A DNA stretch of 64,000 bases from Platynereis dumerilii (GCA_026936325.1 JAPTHN010000008.1:22218703-22282702), one strand, 5' to 3'. Positions 25,302 through 34,930 are shown, numbered from the stretch's first letter. Numbers and translations: made by a program. The notes: generated by a model from the sequence alone, not told the origin.

Positions 25302-26122
25302 TAGGGTGCATCAGTTGCCCCCAACCTATTCTGATTTTGATGTCTATGTGATATGTGAGGAGGTTGGGTGTCCTGAGCATGCACACCAAATTTCAGGTTG
25401 AAATTCCAATGGGAACAGCCACCTCCAGGGCATTACTTATTTCAATGATATTTCAATGAAGCTTAATTACAATATTTTGCAAAATTGTCATAACTCAAGA
25501 ACCGATGGTCCGAGAGACTTGATAATAGACTCAAAATGTGCGGAATAAATGAGTTTATATTCATTACAATTGTAACTTTGGTCCTGGGACCAATAGTTTC
25601 AGAGCAAGATTGAAAATAACTGCTTTTTTATACAATAAGTCTATTTTCGGTTTGAAGCAGAAGTCAGACTGAGCAAGATCCATCACCAGAAATGTACACT
25701 ATGGATACATGAATCCTCTGTAAATGATCTGAGGTAGAAATAATGCAGATAGATCAATGTACACTGGGTAGTGCCAGAATTCTAATAAATACCCATTTTT
25801 TACTTAATTTCTGAGTACAATTGTGTTTTGGTCAAATTACAGAAAAACTGTTAGAGATAGAGGGATAGTTTCAATTGAAGTGAATATAAATATGGACATT
25901 CTGCACATTTTGAGCCCAATGCCAAGTCTCTAGGCTAATGAGTTCCTGTGATATTCCGATTTTTTGGGATAATCCAATTTTATACGAACATGAGCCTGGA
26001 GGTGGCTGTTCCCATCAAAATTTTGAGCTGACTTTTTTTTTTCACGTTTTTATTATCCAGCCTCCAAACATATCACATAGACATCAACATCTGAATAGGT
26101 TGGGGGCAACTGATGCACCCTA
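25302..26122. mobile_element. hAT-type foldback MITE (821 bp) inserted in an X-box
   Basis: Ends TAGGGTGCATCAG and CTGATGCACCCTA. The 8-bp duplication GTAACCAT lies at 25294-25301 and 26123-26130. Arms are inverted over about 300 bp (CCCCCAACCTATTC near each tip; CTCAAAATGTGCRGAAT deeper in), so the element can fold into a long hairpin. The duplicated octamer is the left half of the X-box GTAACCATGGCAAC of element B, so the insertion post-dates B. It is non-coding. Confidence 0.92.
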
Positions 26123-27266
26123 GTAACCATGGCAACAGAAACATTTTTAAAAATATGGCAAGATCATTTTGTGAATTCTCGAATCTACAAGCTTGAAAAC
26201 GGTGTATCATATAAAGCTCTAACATGGAAATTTGCAGTTTTATCTATAATAGCTTTGTTCATTAGCACCATTTTTCATTTTGTCATTCCATGAGAGCTCT
26301 TGGGAGTCACATATCATCAACAGCTGTATATTGGCATTGTACATGTATATATATTTCTGCATTTTTTCTGCATACTTTCTTGGGAATAAATTCAATATGT
26401 GTAAAACCCTCCTTTGCGGCATTCTAGGTGAGATTTAAAGTTTCTAAAACAAAGAAAAGGTTGTCCAAAATGACATTTTTCTCATACAAATGTTCTACAC
26501 CAATCTGTTTGTGTTCCTATGGTAACCTAACAACAAAATCATTCATAAAGGTAATAAAAATGCAGTAAAACATCTTGTCAAATTCAAAATAAAGATAGGC
26601 CTAATTAGATGATTTGTATGATAAATTTTCATTCAAATGACATAAGTATATCTGATATGTCATTCAAAATACTCAACAACAGTCTGTAACCATGGCAACA
26701 GAAACATTTTTGAAAAAAAATTGCCACATCTGTTCTTGAAACCTGATTACATAAGCTTCAAAATGGTGTATCACATGTATACCTAACATGAAAATTTGTA
26801 TGACTTATCCATAATAAATCAGTTCTTTACGACAATTTTTCATTCATCACTCCTTGTAGGATCTCGGGTCCATGTATCTGAAATGGCTGTATAATTATGG
26901 GCAATATACGCCCTAATTTCCATAATGTTCAATTTTTTTGGCATATTGGCATCCTAGAACAAATCCCTATGTTAGATAACCTCCTTTGCCCCTTTTTAAA
27001 GGAGAAATAGACATTTCCAAAAAAGGTAAAAGGTGCAAGGTAACATTTTATCATAAAAATATACTGAAGGGAGATGCCCGTATGACTGTAACCATGGAAA
27101 CTCAATGAAAAAGAGTTATATATAAATGTCATTGCTAAAAATACTTTCCAAGGTATAAAATAAATGAAAGTAGAATGATTTACATGATAAATTTCCGTTA
27201 CAAAATTAAAATATGTCAAAAATTTAATTCAAAAGGTCCCAAACAACAACCTGTTGCCATGGTAAC
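26123..27266. promoter_or_regulatory. Five X-box (RFX-type) palindromes, right arm of B
   Basis: At 26123 GTAACCATGGCAAC, 26513 GTTCCTATGGTAAC, 26686 GTAACCATGGCAAC, 27088 GTAACCATGGAAAC and 27253 GTTGCCATGGTAAC. The spacing mirrors the left arm (27088 to 27253 is 165 bp). Conservation of the palindromes stands out against the more diverged monomer background. Confidence 0.8.
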
Positions 27267-27747
27267 AGAACCTTTTTTGAAAAAATGGCAACATCCGTTT
27301 TTGAAATCCTGACATCATAAGCTTCGAAACGATGTATCATACGTAGCTCTAACATGAAACTTTCTACGGAAGCCCTTTTTCTGACACATGCCCCCCTACT
27401 ATTCATTTTAATTTAAGGCACAACCTCATTAACTGGAACTGTACAATTGCAATTAGACAAGTGCAATCTATTCTCCCTATCCTGCCTATCACCAACACTA
27501 TCAGATCTTCATTGGATGTCCAAGTCAATGCCAGCTCCTAGCGCTAGTACGCAGTATGCACGCTAGGTGGCTACGGAGCGCGTTGACAACGGGAGAGCGC
27601 CAGAGCTCCGTTTCACTACATCCCACTTTCCCGATTTTTTCCCGGTTTTTGGCAGAAATATACTATTTTCCAGGCTTTTCCCGATCGGGAAAAGCTAACC
27701 ACGAATTTCCCGGTTTTCCCGATTTCCCGGTAGGCGTGGGAACCCTG

Positions 27748-28465
27748 ATTATCCCAACGAAAGTTCCTGATCATCCATGATATCCACAAATCAACTTGTT
27801 TGTCACATTCACCAGCTGACGCAGATGTCTACCTACCTAATATCAACCTGTCTATCAGGATATATATCTGGCTGCCTGTCAATCTACTTGATGACCTGTC
27901 TGTGTGTTACTTTTAGCTGTCAACTTATGTGTCCCTTTATAATAATAAATAAATTTAGCTATGTATCAATCTTTTTCCAATTTCGTCATACAAAATCAAA
28001 TGTCAAGAGATATTTACAAATTTTTCATCTCAAAGAGTATTAATAGTACCTTTTTTACACCCATAGTTTGTTAGTTTTCCTTGGAACAGTGTCTGGTACA
28101 CAGTTCTCTCTATGAAATATATATCTACATTCTGATATGGCAAAGAACATCTACTATAGCCTCTGCAATTGTCTGCTTGCAATAAAAGATGTCTCAAATG
28201 AGCGGAGAGACTCGGTTCAAAGACAACACACAAAGGAAGAAACACAATGCTGTTTTGTGGTCCCTGCGAGAATTGTGTATTTCAAGACGGAGCACGAAAC
28301 TATTTTTTCCGAGAAAACACAAGTCGTTGTATATCATTGGCGTCTGTGGTGTCTGGTTCAGCACAATTGCTCTCACAGCAGTCTCAAATTCTCAAAGACA
28401 TGCACATACAACAGTACAATATGAAAGTCTTGATCATTATCTGCAGTCCTACAGTTCCTAACTAA
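27748..28465. repeat. Repeat family R, third copy, right fragment
   Basis: Continues the copy interrupted at 11709/12168. GATCATCCATGATATCCACA at 27768 matches 9467, the CTGTCAATCTACTTGA block matches 9948, and 28165-28460 matches 10230-10520. The short frames at 28137-28465 are shared between copies and look like repeat sequence, not genes. Confidence 0.85.
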
Positions 28466-29896
28466 ACTAAAGTTATCAGTTTTGATTACAACAGTTATGC
28501 TTCAGCTAGATGAAAGCCAGCCATCTATCAATGTTCTTCATAATTTTTGTTATAATTAATTATATCACTTTTGATTTTTATAGTCGCGCTTCCGAAAATA
28601 CAATAGACTTCAAGCCATCAATGGATTGAATTTCATTAGTTTTCAAATTTTGTTAATTACTCAAACCAGATTTCGCTATCAACTTCCATAGCTTTGCTTC
28701 TGCAAGATGGCAGCCAAGAAATATATATATGCATTTTATTTCATCATTAATTCTTACTTACAGGTGTCTGAAGTAAACAATGACCCCAATTTTCAATTGA
28801 AATATTTGTGTGTTTGGACATGGGTGAGAAGATGGAAGGAAGATGTATGTATTATACATCCATCATTTTGTTGCTGGACTGATGAATTCTCCACAACTCT
28901 GTCAGGCTATGCATATTGTAGCAATATAAAGTGGCTGGAATTTTGATCACAGTTTCCAAACACTCAGCCGCAACTTCACATTAGCTTGGCACACGAACAA
29001 TCCCGAACGAAAGTTCAATCAAAACACTGCGACCAGCATGATGGTCTGAGGCGGGTCCAATCAAAACAGGCCCACACCCACTAACCATTATCTGTTGGAA
29101 GCACGAATGATTATGGTCTTGATTGGAGATAGAGCAGGGCAATTTGTGACCCTTGCTTGATCCCGACATTCATCAAACTACAAGAGGGCAATCCGGCATA
29201 GCAGAGCAAGGCAGAGCATGGCAGGGCATGGCGGAGCATGAGATATTTGTTTAATTAAAAGCCAGATCATCCTGTCATCGTGGCTTAATGTCTTCTTGTC
29301 ATCATAATGACGACATGATCTCAGTGTCTGGATAATGTTATGGGCCCTCGTCTTACATGTCTTTGCTTCCAGTTTCTTTCATGTTTCATTCTGGCGTTAA
29401 TGTTGCTATTTTCTTCTGACATTCTTTGTATAGATTATGGTTTCGACTTGAAATCTTCTATAGTTGTACGCTTACCAGGTTATACAGTTTTACCGTACTA
29501 TTTGCCTAAAAAAATATTTTTCGCCACTGATAAAAGCATACATAACAAGATTTTAAATTAACCGCCAGTAAACAAATCGTCGTGCATTATTGGCCACTAT
29601 TATTTTATTCCTAAGTTTATTTCATAAGTGGCAAAATAAGTGCGTCACAGAAAATATTTTTTGAGACAACTACATCAACATTAAGTCTCAATTTGCTTTT
29701 GAAAAGTTCACTACATTAGTTACTTCAAATTTTTTAAAGCAAAACTCTTGTTTACAACCACTAAACAAAACACGACAGCAGCGCGAGATTAAAAAATATT
29801 TGGAAATGTAGATTCTAAAGGACTGTCAAGCTGCTAATGGACTATATAAAAGGTGCATTAGGCATTGCATTTAGTATACAGTTACTTTACCACACC
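28466..29896. other. Intergenic, no recognised gene
   Basis: AT-rich unique DNA. A short GCA-rich direct repeat (GGCAGAGCATGGCAGGGCAT) is present at about 29200-29240. No domain-bearing frame was seen. Confidence 0.5.
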
Positions 29897-29984
29897 TAAT
29901 GGCTAGTTCTCACGGAGACGTATCAGAGGGTTTAAGTGACGGCGTTTCTTATATTTCCAGGAAAGGGCAAAGATTTGAGCATGT

Positions 29985-30310
29985 TCGCCGTCAATTTTGG
30001 CTTTACGGCGCAACAGGAACAGCATGCGTCGCTTTAAGAGGTCTTTCTACGCAATTCCTAGAAATTTGACGATGCAGGAAAAAAAGATTCAACCGGTTGA
30101 ATCTTTGCGAGGAAAGAAGTGGTGAAGCAAGAACAAGCGTAAAAAGAAATCAGTGCGCGCCGCAGATTTTTAAAGTTGCGACGCACAAAGAAGAGCTTCG
30201 ACGCAGAAACAGCAGTGTAGCAGAAAGCTCTTGCTTCATGTCACATGTTTCAGACACGCGTCGCAGAAAGACACATGTTCGACGCACGTGAGAGGGTGCG
30301 CGCCGCGTCT
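29985..30310. promoter_or_regulatory. Left subterminal cluster of GCGACGCA-type motifs
   Basis: TGCGTCGC or its complement, or a one-base variant, occurs near 30025, 30175, 30197, 30254 and 30276. The same motif clusters at the other end of the element and is rare elsewhere in the window, so it is a good candidate for the binding site of the Myb-like protein or the transposase. This is inference. Confidence 0.5.
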
Positions 30311-30478
30311 TTTGGACCCCCAATGCAGCAGACAGAGTGGCGCCTGAGTGCATGCGTTGTTCTATTTTTAGCATCAACCCTTTGTCTGCGTGTCACCCTC
30401 TTTTTGCGCAGCGGCTGGGGCAGCAGCAGCGAAGCAGGGGGGGCGAAGGAGGGGGAAAGAGGCGGTCCGCACCCTGCA

Positions 30479-30487
30479 TATATATAG
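30479..30487 (+). promoter_or_regulatory. TATA box for the SANT/Myb-like gene
   Basis: TATATATAG, 136-144 bp upstream of the ATG at 30623. The spacing suits transcription starting near 30510 with a leader of roughly 110 nt. Confidence 0.5.
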
Positions 30488-30622
30488 AGGAGGCCAGTTT
30501 AGAGCACCATACCCACTCAGACCTTCGACCAGAACACACCTAGAATCCACGACACTATTATCAACTGCTACATTTGCTGCTACTTTTGTTGCTACAATTG
30601 TACTTCAAATTGCTGCTACAAC

Positions 30623-32581
30623 ATGGGACCAAAGAGGAGAAAGGGCACCGTCGTCACCAGGGCACCAACCAAGCTCAGCACCAGGTCAACACTCCACACT
30701 CCTGGGAGCACTCCAGTGACAACTCCAGCTACAACTCCAGCTGCAACTCCTCTCCATGAACCTTCAGATGCTGCAGTGACTGCCTTCTTTACTACAGCCA
30801 TGGCAGAACTCTCTCTACCTGGGCTCTACACCTCCACTACAGCTGGCAGCCAGACGAAGACCACCACTTCAACCACCAAAGGCACTGTCGTCAGCGAGAC
30901 CATCTTCGAGGGCCGGCCAGAAGACAACACAACAGAAGAAGATTCTTCAGTTGAACTCTTTGAAGAGGAAGGAGACAAGCCTGCTGACAAGCCTGCCAAG
31001 CCTGCTGCCAAGCCTGCTGACAAGCCTGCCAAGCCTGCTGCCAAGCCTGCTGCCAAGCCTGCTGCCAAGCCTGCTGCCAAGCCTGCTGCCAAGCCTGCTG
31101 ACAAGCCTGCTGCCAAGTCTTCCACGGGTCTTCCAGAGCCTACTGCCAGGTCTACTCCAAAGAAGCAGACTCCAAAGAAGCAGACTCCAAAGAAGCAGAC
31201 TCCAAAGAAGCAGACTCCGAAGAAGCAGACTCCCAAGAAAACAGCAGAGAGCCAGCCTGTTCTTGCTCTAGACAGAGTGGCCATCCATGAGGACACCTTC
31301 GAGGAGGAAGAAGAAGACTCTGCTGATGACACCCCTGCAGCTGCTGAAGCCAAGTCCAAGGGCAAGAAGGGCAAAGGGAAGGCCCCCAAGCCAAACATCC
31401 GCAACAACCTGGGCATCACAGCTGAACAAGAAGATGACCTCATCAACTGGTACAAGGAGCATCCTGTGCTGTACATGAAGGGGACCAGAGGCTACAAGGG
31501 GAACGAGAAGCTGCTGCTGGACTCAGAAAAAGCAAAGGAGCTGGGCCCCAAGTACACCTCCCAGGACATCTTCAACTGGAGGAAGACAGTGCGCACTCAC
31601 TTCTCCAGACTCGTCAGGCCTGAAGCTTCAGGAGCCGCCAGGAAGGAGAAGCTCACAGAGAGGGACGAGTACATCCTGAACAACTGTCGGTTCCTGAAGG
31701 ACTCCATCGTCCACAAGCCAGGGAAGGAGCTGTCCGCCATCTCTCAACTGTCTGCCAACCGGCCAGCCTCAGACTCCGATGATGAAAGCTACAACCCTGA
31801 GGATTCCCTGCCAGCTTCCTATGACATGCCGGACCTGGCACCTGAACAGCCAGCACAGGACAGACCTGACAGCCAGCAGTCCCAAGTCTTCCCTGGAGCA
31901 CCAAAGCCTGGAGCCGCTGCCAAGGGAACCAAGAGGAAGGCCCCAGGAGATGAAGCCATGCACTCCGCCATGCACGTCATCGCAGGCAGCATGCAAGCCA
32001 TGTCCTCCGCCAAGAAAATCCTGAAAGGCTCTGGCTGCAAGATGTGCCCCGACCACCAGGAGTTGACACCCGACCAGGAGTACTGGAGGATGAAGTGCCA
32101 GGACCTCTACCACGTGGGAGTGCACGCCAGCCCTGAAATCAGGAGGCAGATGGTCAGGACCATTGCAGAGGCCGCCCTCTACTGGGATGATGAGGTCACC
32201 CGCCAGTCAAGACAGCATCAGGAGCACACCTTCCAGCCTCCTCATCCTCCTCAGCGCCTGCAGATGCCACCTCCTCCTCATCCTCCTCCTTCTTCGACGT
32301 ATGTGCCATCACACCACCAGCACCATCCCCAGGCTTCCAGCAGCAGCCATCACTACCAGCAGCACCAGCCCAGGGAAGGAGGATCCTCCAGGCAGACTCC
32401 CAGCTACACCCCGATGCAGCCCAGCCACTCCACCATGACACTGATGATGGATGCACAGGACAGCCCCGAGAAGTACGGCTACCCCCCTGGACCCAGCTTT
32501 GGTCAACCGGCCGCCCATCACCAGCACCAGCCTTCCCCTTCGCCCAGTTGGACTTCAGGTCTCCTTTCTCCACGAAAGTAG
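30623..32581 (+). CDS. Harbinger SANT/Myb-like DNA-binding protein (652 aa)
   Basis: Likely the second protein of the Harbinger element. In this superfamily a Myb/SANT-like protein binds the transposon ends and helps bring the transposase to DNA in the nucleus. Residues 1-100 are Thr/Pro-rich and 104-117 acidic. Residues 118-165 are Lys-Pro-Ala/Asp repeats and 179-206 five KKQTP repeats, like a basic linker-histone tail. An acidic patch (225-235) and a basic KGKKGKGK run (245-253) follow. Residues ~264-335 form the tryptophan-containing helical domain (EDDLINWYKEHPVLYMKG, then IFNWRKTVRTHF). A conserved-looking C-terminal helix region (WRMKCQDLYHVGVHASPEIR) precedes a Pro/His/Gln-rich tail. 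The ATG is the first in frame after a TATA box. The frame is intact. It faces the transposase gene 1 kb away. Domain identity rests on pattern and context. Confidence 0.85.
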   Translation: MGPKRRKGTVVTRAPTKLSTRSTLHTPGSTPVTTPATTPAATPLHEPSDAAVTAFFTTAMAELSLPGLYTSTTAGSQTKTTTSTTKGTVVSETIFEGRPEDNTTEEDSSVELFEEEGDKPADKPAKPAAKPADKPAKPAAKPAAKPAAKPAAKPAAKPADKPAAKSSTGLPEPTARSTPKKQTPKKQTPKKQTPKKQTPKKQTPKKTAESQPVLALDRVAIHEDTFEEEEEDSADDTPAAAEAKSKGKKGKGKAPKPNIRNNLGITAEQEDDLINWYKEHPVLYMKGTRGYKGNEKLLLDSEKAKELGPKYTSQDIFNWRKTVRTHFSRLVRPEASGAARKEKLTERDEYILNNCRFLKDSIVHKPGKELSAISQLSANRPASDSDDESYNPEDSLPASYDMPDLAPEQPAQDRPDSQQSQVFPGAPKPGAAAKGTKRKAPGDEAMHSAMHVIAGSMQAMSSAKKILKGSGCKMCPDHQELTPDQEYWRMKCQDLYHVGVHASPEIRRQMVRTIAEAALYWDDEVTRQSRQHQEHTFQPPHPPQRLQMPPPPHPPPSSTYVPSHHQHHPQASSSSHHYQQHQPREGGSSRQTPSYTPMQPSHSTMTLMMDAQDSPEKYGYPPGPSFGQPAAHHQHQPSPSPSWTSGLLSPRK

Positions 32582-32587
32582 AAGACC

Positions 32588-32684
32588 AGATGCAGCAAAG
32601 ACAACAAAAAACCTTGGCCCTTTTAAGGGCCACCAAATCCTCCCAAAAGGGCAGGCCACGTACACATCTTATGTTGACAAAAAA
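32588..32684 (+). repeat. 3' flank shared in inverted orientation (plus-gene copy)
   Basis: Starts just after the stop codon at 32581. About 100 bp (AGATGCA, ACAACAAA, the hairpin CTTTTAAGGGCCACCAAATC, GTACACATC, TATGTTGACAAAA) recur in inverted orientation at 33481-33577, immediately after the transposase stop. Transcripts of both genes would end in the same sequence. Confidence 0.85.
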
Positions 32685-32876
32685 AAAAGAGCTTGTGTTG
32701 ACCGAAAAGAGCCAAAAAAGAGCAAAAAAAACGTTGACAATCCCCAAAAAAAAAGTCCCCCAAAAAAAAAGTCCCCCAAAACAAAAGTCCGGTCCTGGCC
32801 TTCATTAAAAGTAATCACCTTCATAAAAGCAAGGTGCTAGTTCCCCCTTTCTTTGCCCCAAAACATACCAAGTGCA

Positions 32877-33024
32877 GCACTAGTACAAGTGCTGCATTCT
32901 TTGGTATAAACATATTTTTATTGCACTAGTACAAGTGCATGAATTTCTTAATTAAAATGTAATGCACTAGTACAAGTGCTTTGCTTTTAAAAATTGTGTT
33001 GGTTGGTTGCACTAGTACAAGTGC
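32877..33024. repeat. Four spaced GCACTAGTACAAGTGC near-palindromes
   Basis: Identical 16-mers at 32877, 32923, 32964 and 33009, spaced 46, 41 and 45 bp, each an inverted repeat with one mismatched pair. A fifth degenerate version (CACTTGTCTAGCTCAAGTG) follows near 33041. They lie between the convergent genes. The constant spacing and exact match set them apart from the simple repeats that follow. Confidence 0.85.
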
Positions 33025-33057
33025 ATCACTTTGTAATTTCACTTGTCTAGCTCAAGT

Positions 33058-33369
33058 GGCAGGTAGATAGCTAGATAGCTAGCTAGATAGATAGAAAGAT
33101 AGATAGCTAGATAGATAGCTAGATAGATAGCTTGATAGATGGAACACAATGCTCGTTACATATATACACTGCAGCAAAAGAAAAGCAGTTGTCGTCACTT
33201 TGCAGGGATTGGACTTGGATAGATAGATAGATAGCTTGATAGATAGCTAGATAGATAGCTAGATAGATAGATAGATAGATAGCTTGATAGATGGAACACA
33301 ATGCTCGTTACATATATACACTGCAGCAAAAGAAAAGCAGTTGTCGTCACTTTGCAGGGATTGGACTTG

Positions 33370-33444
<75 letters not shown>

Positions 33445-33470
33445 GGATGGAGGGATTGATTGATTGATTG
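33058..33470. repeat. GATA-rich microsatellite with a 152-bp direct duplication
   Basis: GATA/GCTA repeats, including a pure GATA run of about 18 units (33371-33443). A non-simple block (ATGGAACACAATGCTCGTTA to GCAGGGATTGGACTTGGATA) occurs twice, near 33139 and 33291. The short Ile/Tyr/Ser-rich minus frames here are microsatellite translations. Confidence 0.9.
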
Positions 33471-33480
33471 ATTTTTGGGC

Positions 33481-33577
33481 TTGTTTTGTCAACATAGGAT
33501 GTGTACATGGCCAGCTCAATTGGGAGGATTTGGTGGCCCTTAAAAGGACCTGGGGTTTGTTGTTTTGAATGCATCTT
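33481..33577 (-). repeat. 3' flank shared in inverted orientation (transposase copy)
   Basis: Inverted partner of 32588-32684, beginning a few bases after the transposase stop codon. Read-through transcripts from either gene could form a stem of about 100 bp. Confidence 0.85.
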
Positions 33578-33579
33578 CT

Positions 33580-34854
33580 TCAGATTTTCTCCAACTGCCA
33601 AGGGACACTTCCTGCCGGACTGTTGACCCAGTCACGTAGGTAGTCTCGAGCAGCCTTGGCATCTCTGGAGGCATTTCCGTGTCGAAGTGGTTCTCCTAGG
33701 TCTCCTAATTGACGGTCTCCCCTCCAAACTCCTTCAGTGACGTCATGTGTCTGTGGATCTTCTCTGTCCATCACTTCATTGTCACGGGCATGGTGGACGC
33801 CTACTCTGTCTCGCAGAATGTTGTGTAGAACACAAGCAGCCATTGTGATGTATGTCACTCTTGTAGGTCGTTGGGGCATGGTGGTCAGGAAGCATCTGAA
33901 CCTGTTTGACAGCAGACCGAAGGCATTCTCCACCACTCTCCTGGCTCTTGAAATCCTGTAATTGTAGACTCTGGAAGGAATGTCAAGGTTCTTTCTTGGC
34001 ACTGGTTTGAGCAGCCATGTCTTCAGGGGAAATGCCTCGTCACCCACGATGTAATATGGGAAAGGATTGTCTTCTGTGCCAGGTAGAGGTTCTGGAGGTG
34101 GTAGGCCTAGATCTTCCTCGTCCAGGAGTTGTCGAAGTACTGTGTCCCTGAAGACGCCGCCATCAGATGCACTTCCTTGACAGCCAGCCTGCACATAGAT
34201 GAACTTGTAGTTGGCATCAACGAGGGCCATCAGGACAATGGAGTGAAATCCCTTGTAGTTGTAGAACAAGGAGCCTGCAGCCTTGGGACATCGGATTGCG
34301 ACGTGCTTGCCATCCAGAGCTCCAATGCAGTTGGGCAAGTTCCATTTCGTCTCAAAAGCCTTGGCTATCTCCTTCCATCTTTCAGGCTGTGTGGGTAGTG
34401 CCAGCTGTCTTTCGAAGGCATGAACGATGGCAAGGCAGACCTCAGGGATGAAGTTGCAGATGGTGTTGGGTGCCACACGGAAAGCATAAGCTAGGGACTT
34501 GTAGCTGTTTCCTGTTGCCATGTACCGCAGGGTGATAGCCAACTTCAGACCAGGTTCCAAAGCCCTCCTCATGTTGGTGTCTTGCTTAGCGATGAGTGGT
34601 CCAACAGCTTCCAGGATTTCAGCAAAGATGGCAGGGGGCATTCTAGTGTAGTTGTAGTAGCCGGACACGTCACGCACTTGCAGTTCAGGCAGCAGTTGAT
34701 GGAAGTGACCATGTTGTTCCCTCTGCAGCAACCAGTTGCGAATCCACCACCTTTTCTGTCTCCTGGCCCTCCTCCTCCTCTGTCTCAAATAGACAGCTCC
34801 GATAGCAACAGCAGCAGCACCAGCCACAACAATAATTTCTTCTTCATTCATCAT
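33580..34854 (-). CDS. PIF/Harbinger DDE transposase (424 aa)
   Basis: Catalyses cut-and-paste movement of the element in the nucleus, cutting at its ends and inserting at TWA. A basic Arg/Trp-rich segment (residues 24-40) follows a short N-terminus. A helix-turn-helix-like region spans ~105-143 (LKLAITLRYMATGNSYKSLA). The DDE nuclease has Asp181 in GALDGKHVAI, Asp231 in GSASDGGVFRDT and Glu309 in RRVVENAFGLLSNRF, with the conserved GDEAFPL (271-277) between. Length and motif order match DDE_Tnp_4 family transposases. The frame is intact, with a TATA box about 80 bp upstream. It converges on the Myb-like gene. Host domesticated HARBI1-type genes look similar, but the enclosing TIRs and TAA duplications show that this one belongs to the transposon. 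Confidence 0.95.
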   Translation of the reverse strand: MMNEEEIIVVAGAAAVAIGAVYLRQRRRRARRQKRWWIRNWLLQREQHGHFHQLLPELQVRDVSGYYNYTRMPPAIFAEILEAVGPLIAKQDTNMRRALEPGLKLAITLRYMATGNSYKSLAYAFRVAPNTICNFIPEVCLAIVHAFERQLALPTQPERWKEIAKAFETKWNLPNCIGALDGKHVAIRCPKAAGSLFYNYKGFHSIVLMALVDANYKFIYVQAGCQGSASDGGVFRDTVLRQLLDEEDLGLPPPEPLPGTEDNPFPYYIVGDEAFPLKTWLLKPVPRKNLDIPSRVYNYRISRARRVVENAFGLLSNRFRCFLTTMPQRPTRVTYITMAACVLHNILRDRVGVHHARDNEVMDREDPQTHDVTEGVWRGDRQLGDLGEPLRHGNASRDAKAARDYLRDWVNSPAGSVPWQLEKI

Positions 34855-34930
34855 GCATATGTTCAGTAGGCAGTCGTTGTGTTCTCATTGAAGGGCAATC
34901 AGCAAATGAAGCAAGGAGGTCCTCTGTGTC

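Larger units (their letters stand above)
20753..27399. mobile_element. Element B: foldback element with X-box-bearing arms
   Basis: Termini GTAGGGGGGCATGTGTCA on the left and their complement on the right (ending 27399) are flanked by TA on both sides (20751-20752, 27400-27401). Each arm is about 1.7-2.2 kb, made of three ~555-bp direct repeats, and the arms are inverted relative to each other. The core (about 22430-25030) has higher GC and broken minus-strand reading frames. TA flanks would fit an IS630/Tc1-like target, but the size, the tandem-repeat arms and the unrecognised core protein do not fit a standard mariner. A hAT MITE (25302-26122) interrupts the right arm. Confidence 0.75.
25030..27399 (-). 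repeat. Right arm of element B: three inverted monomers
   Basis: Reverse-orientation monomers with ends near 27340, 26775 and 26205 (TGTATCATACGTAGCTCTAA and variants). The innermost monomer is split by the hAT MITE at 25302-26122. Order and spacing mirror the left arm. Confidence 0.85.
12169..27747. mobile_element. hAT-like element split by nested insertions (composite, ~15.6 kb)
   Basis: CAGGGTTCCCAC at 12169-12180 is the exact complement of GTGGGAACCCTG at 27736-27747. Both are flanked by ATTATC(C), and family R sequence continues collinearly from 12168 to 27748, as judged against 9405-9475. The left end holds degenerate CCAGGTTTTTCC repeats and the right end CCCGATTTTTTCCCGG repeats, as in a single element with structured subtermini. 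Its own DNA is about 12169-12684 and 27402-27747; everything between is elements A and B. The flanking duplication is offset by 1-2 bases from a clean 8 bp, so the exact ends are uncertain. Confidence 0.7.

Noticed and set aside
30826-31476. 216-codon minus-strand frame with Leu/Ala repeats
   Set aside because: It is the antisense of the Lys-Pro-Ala repeat of the Myb-like protein; repetitive codons keep the opposite strand open.
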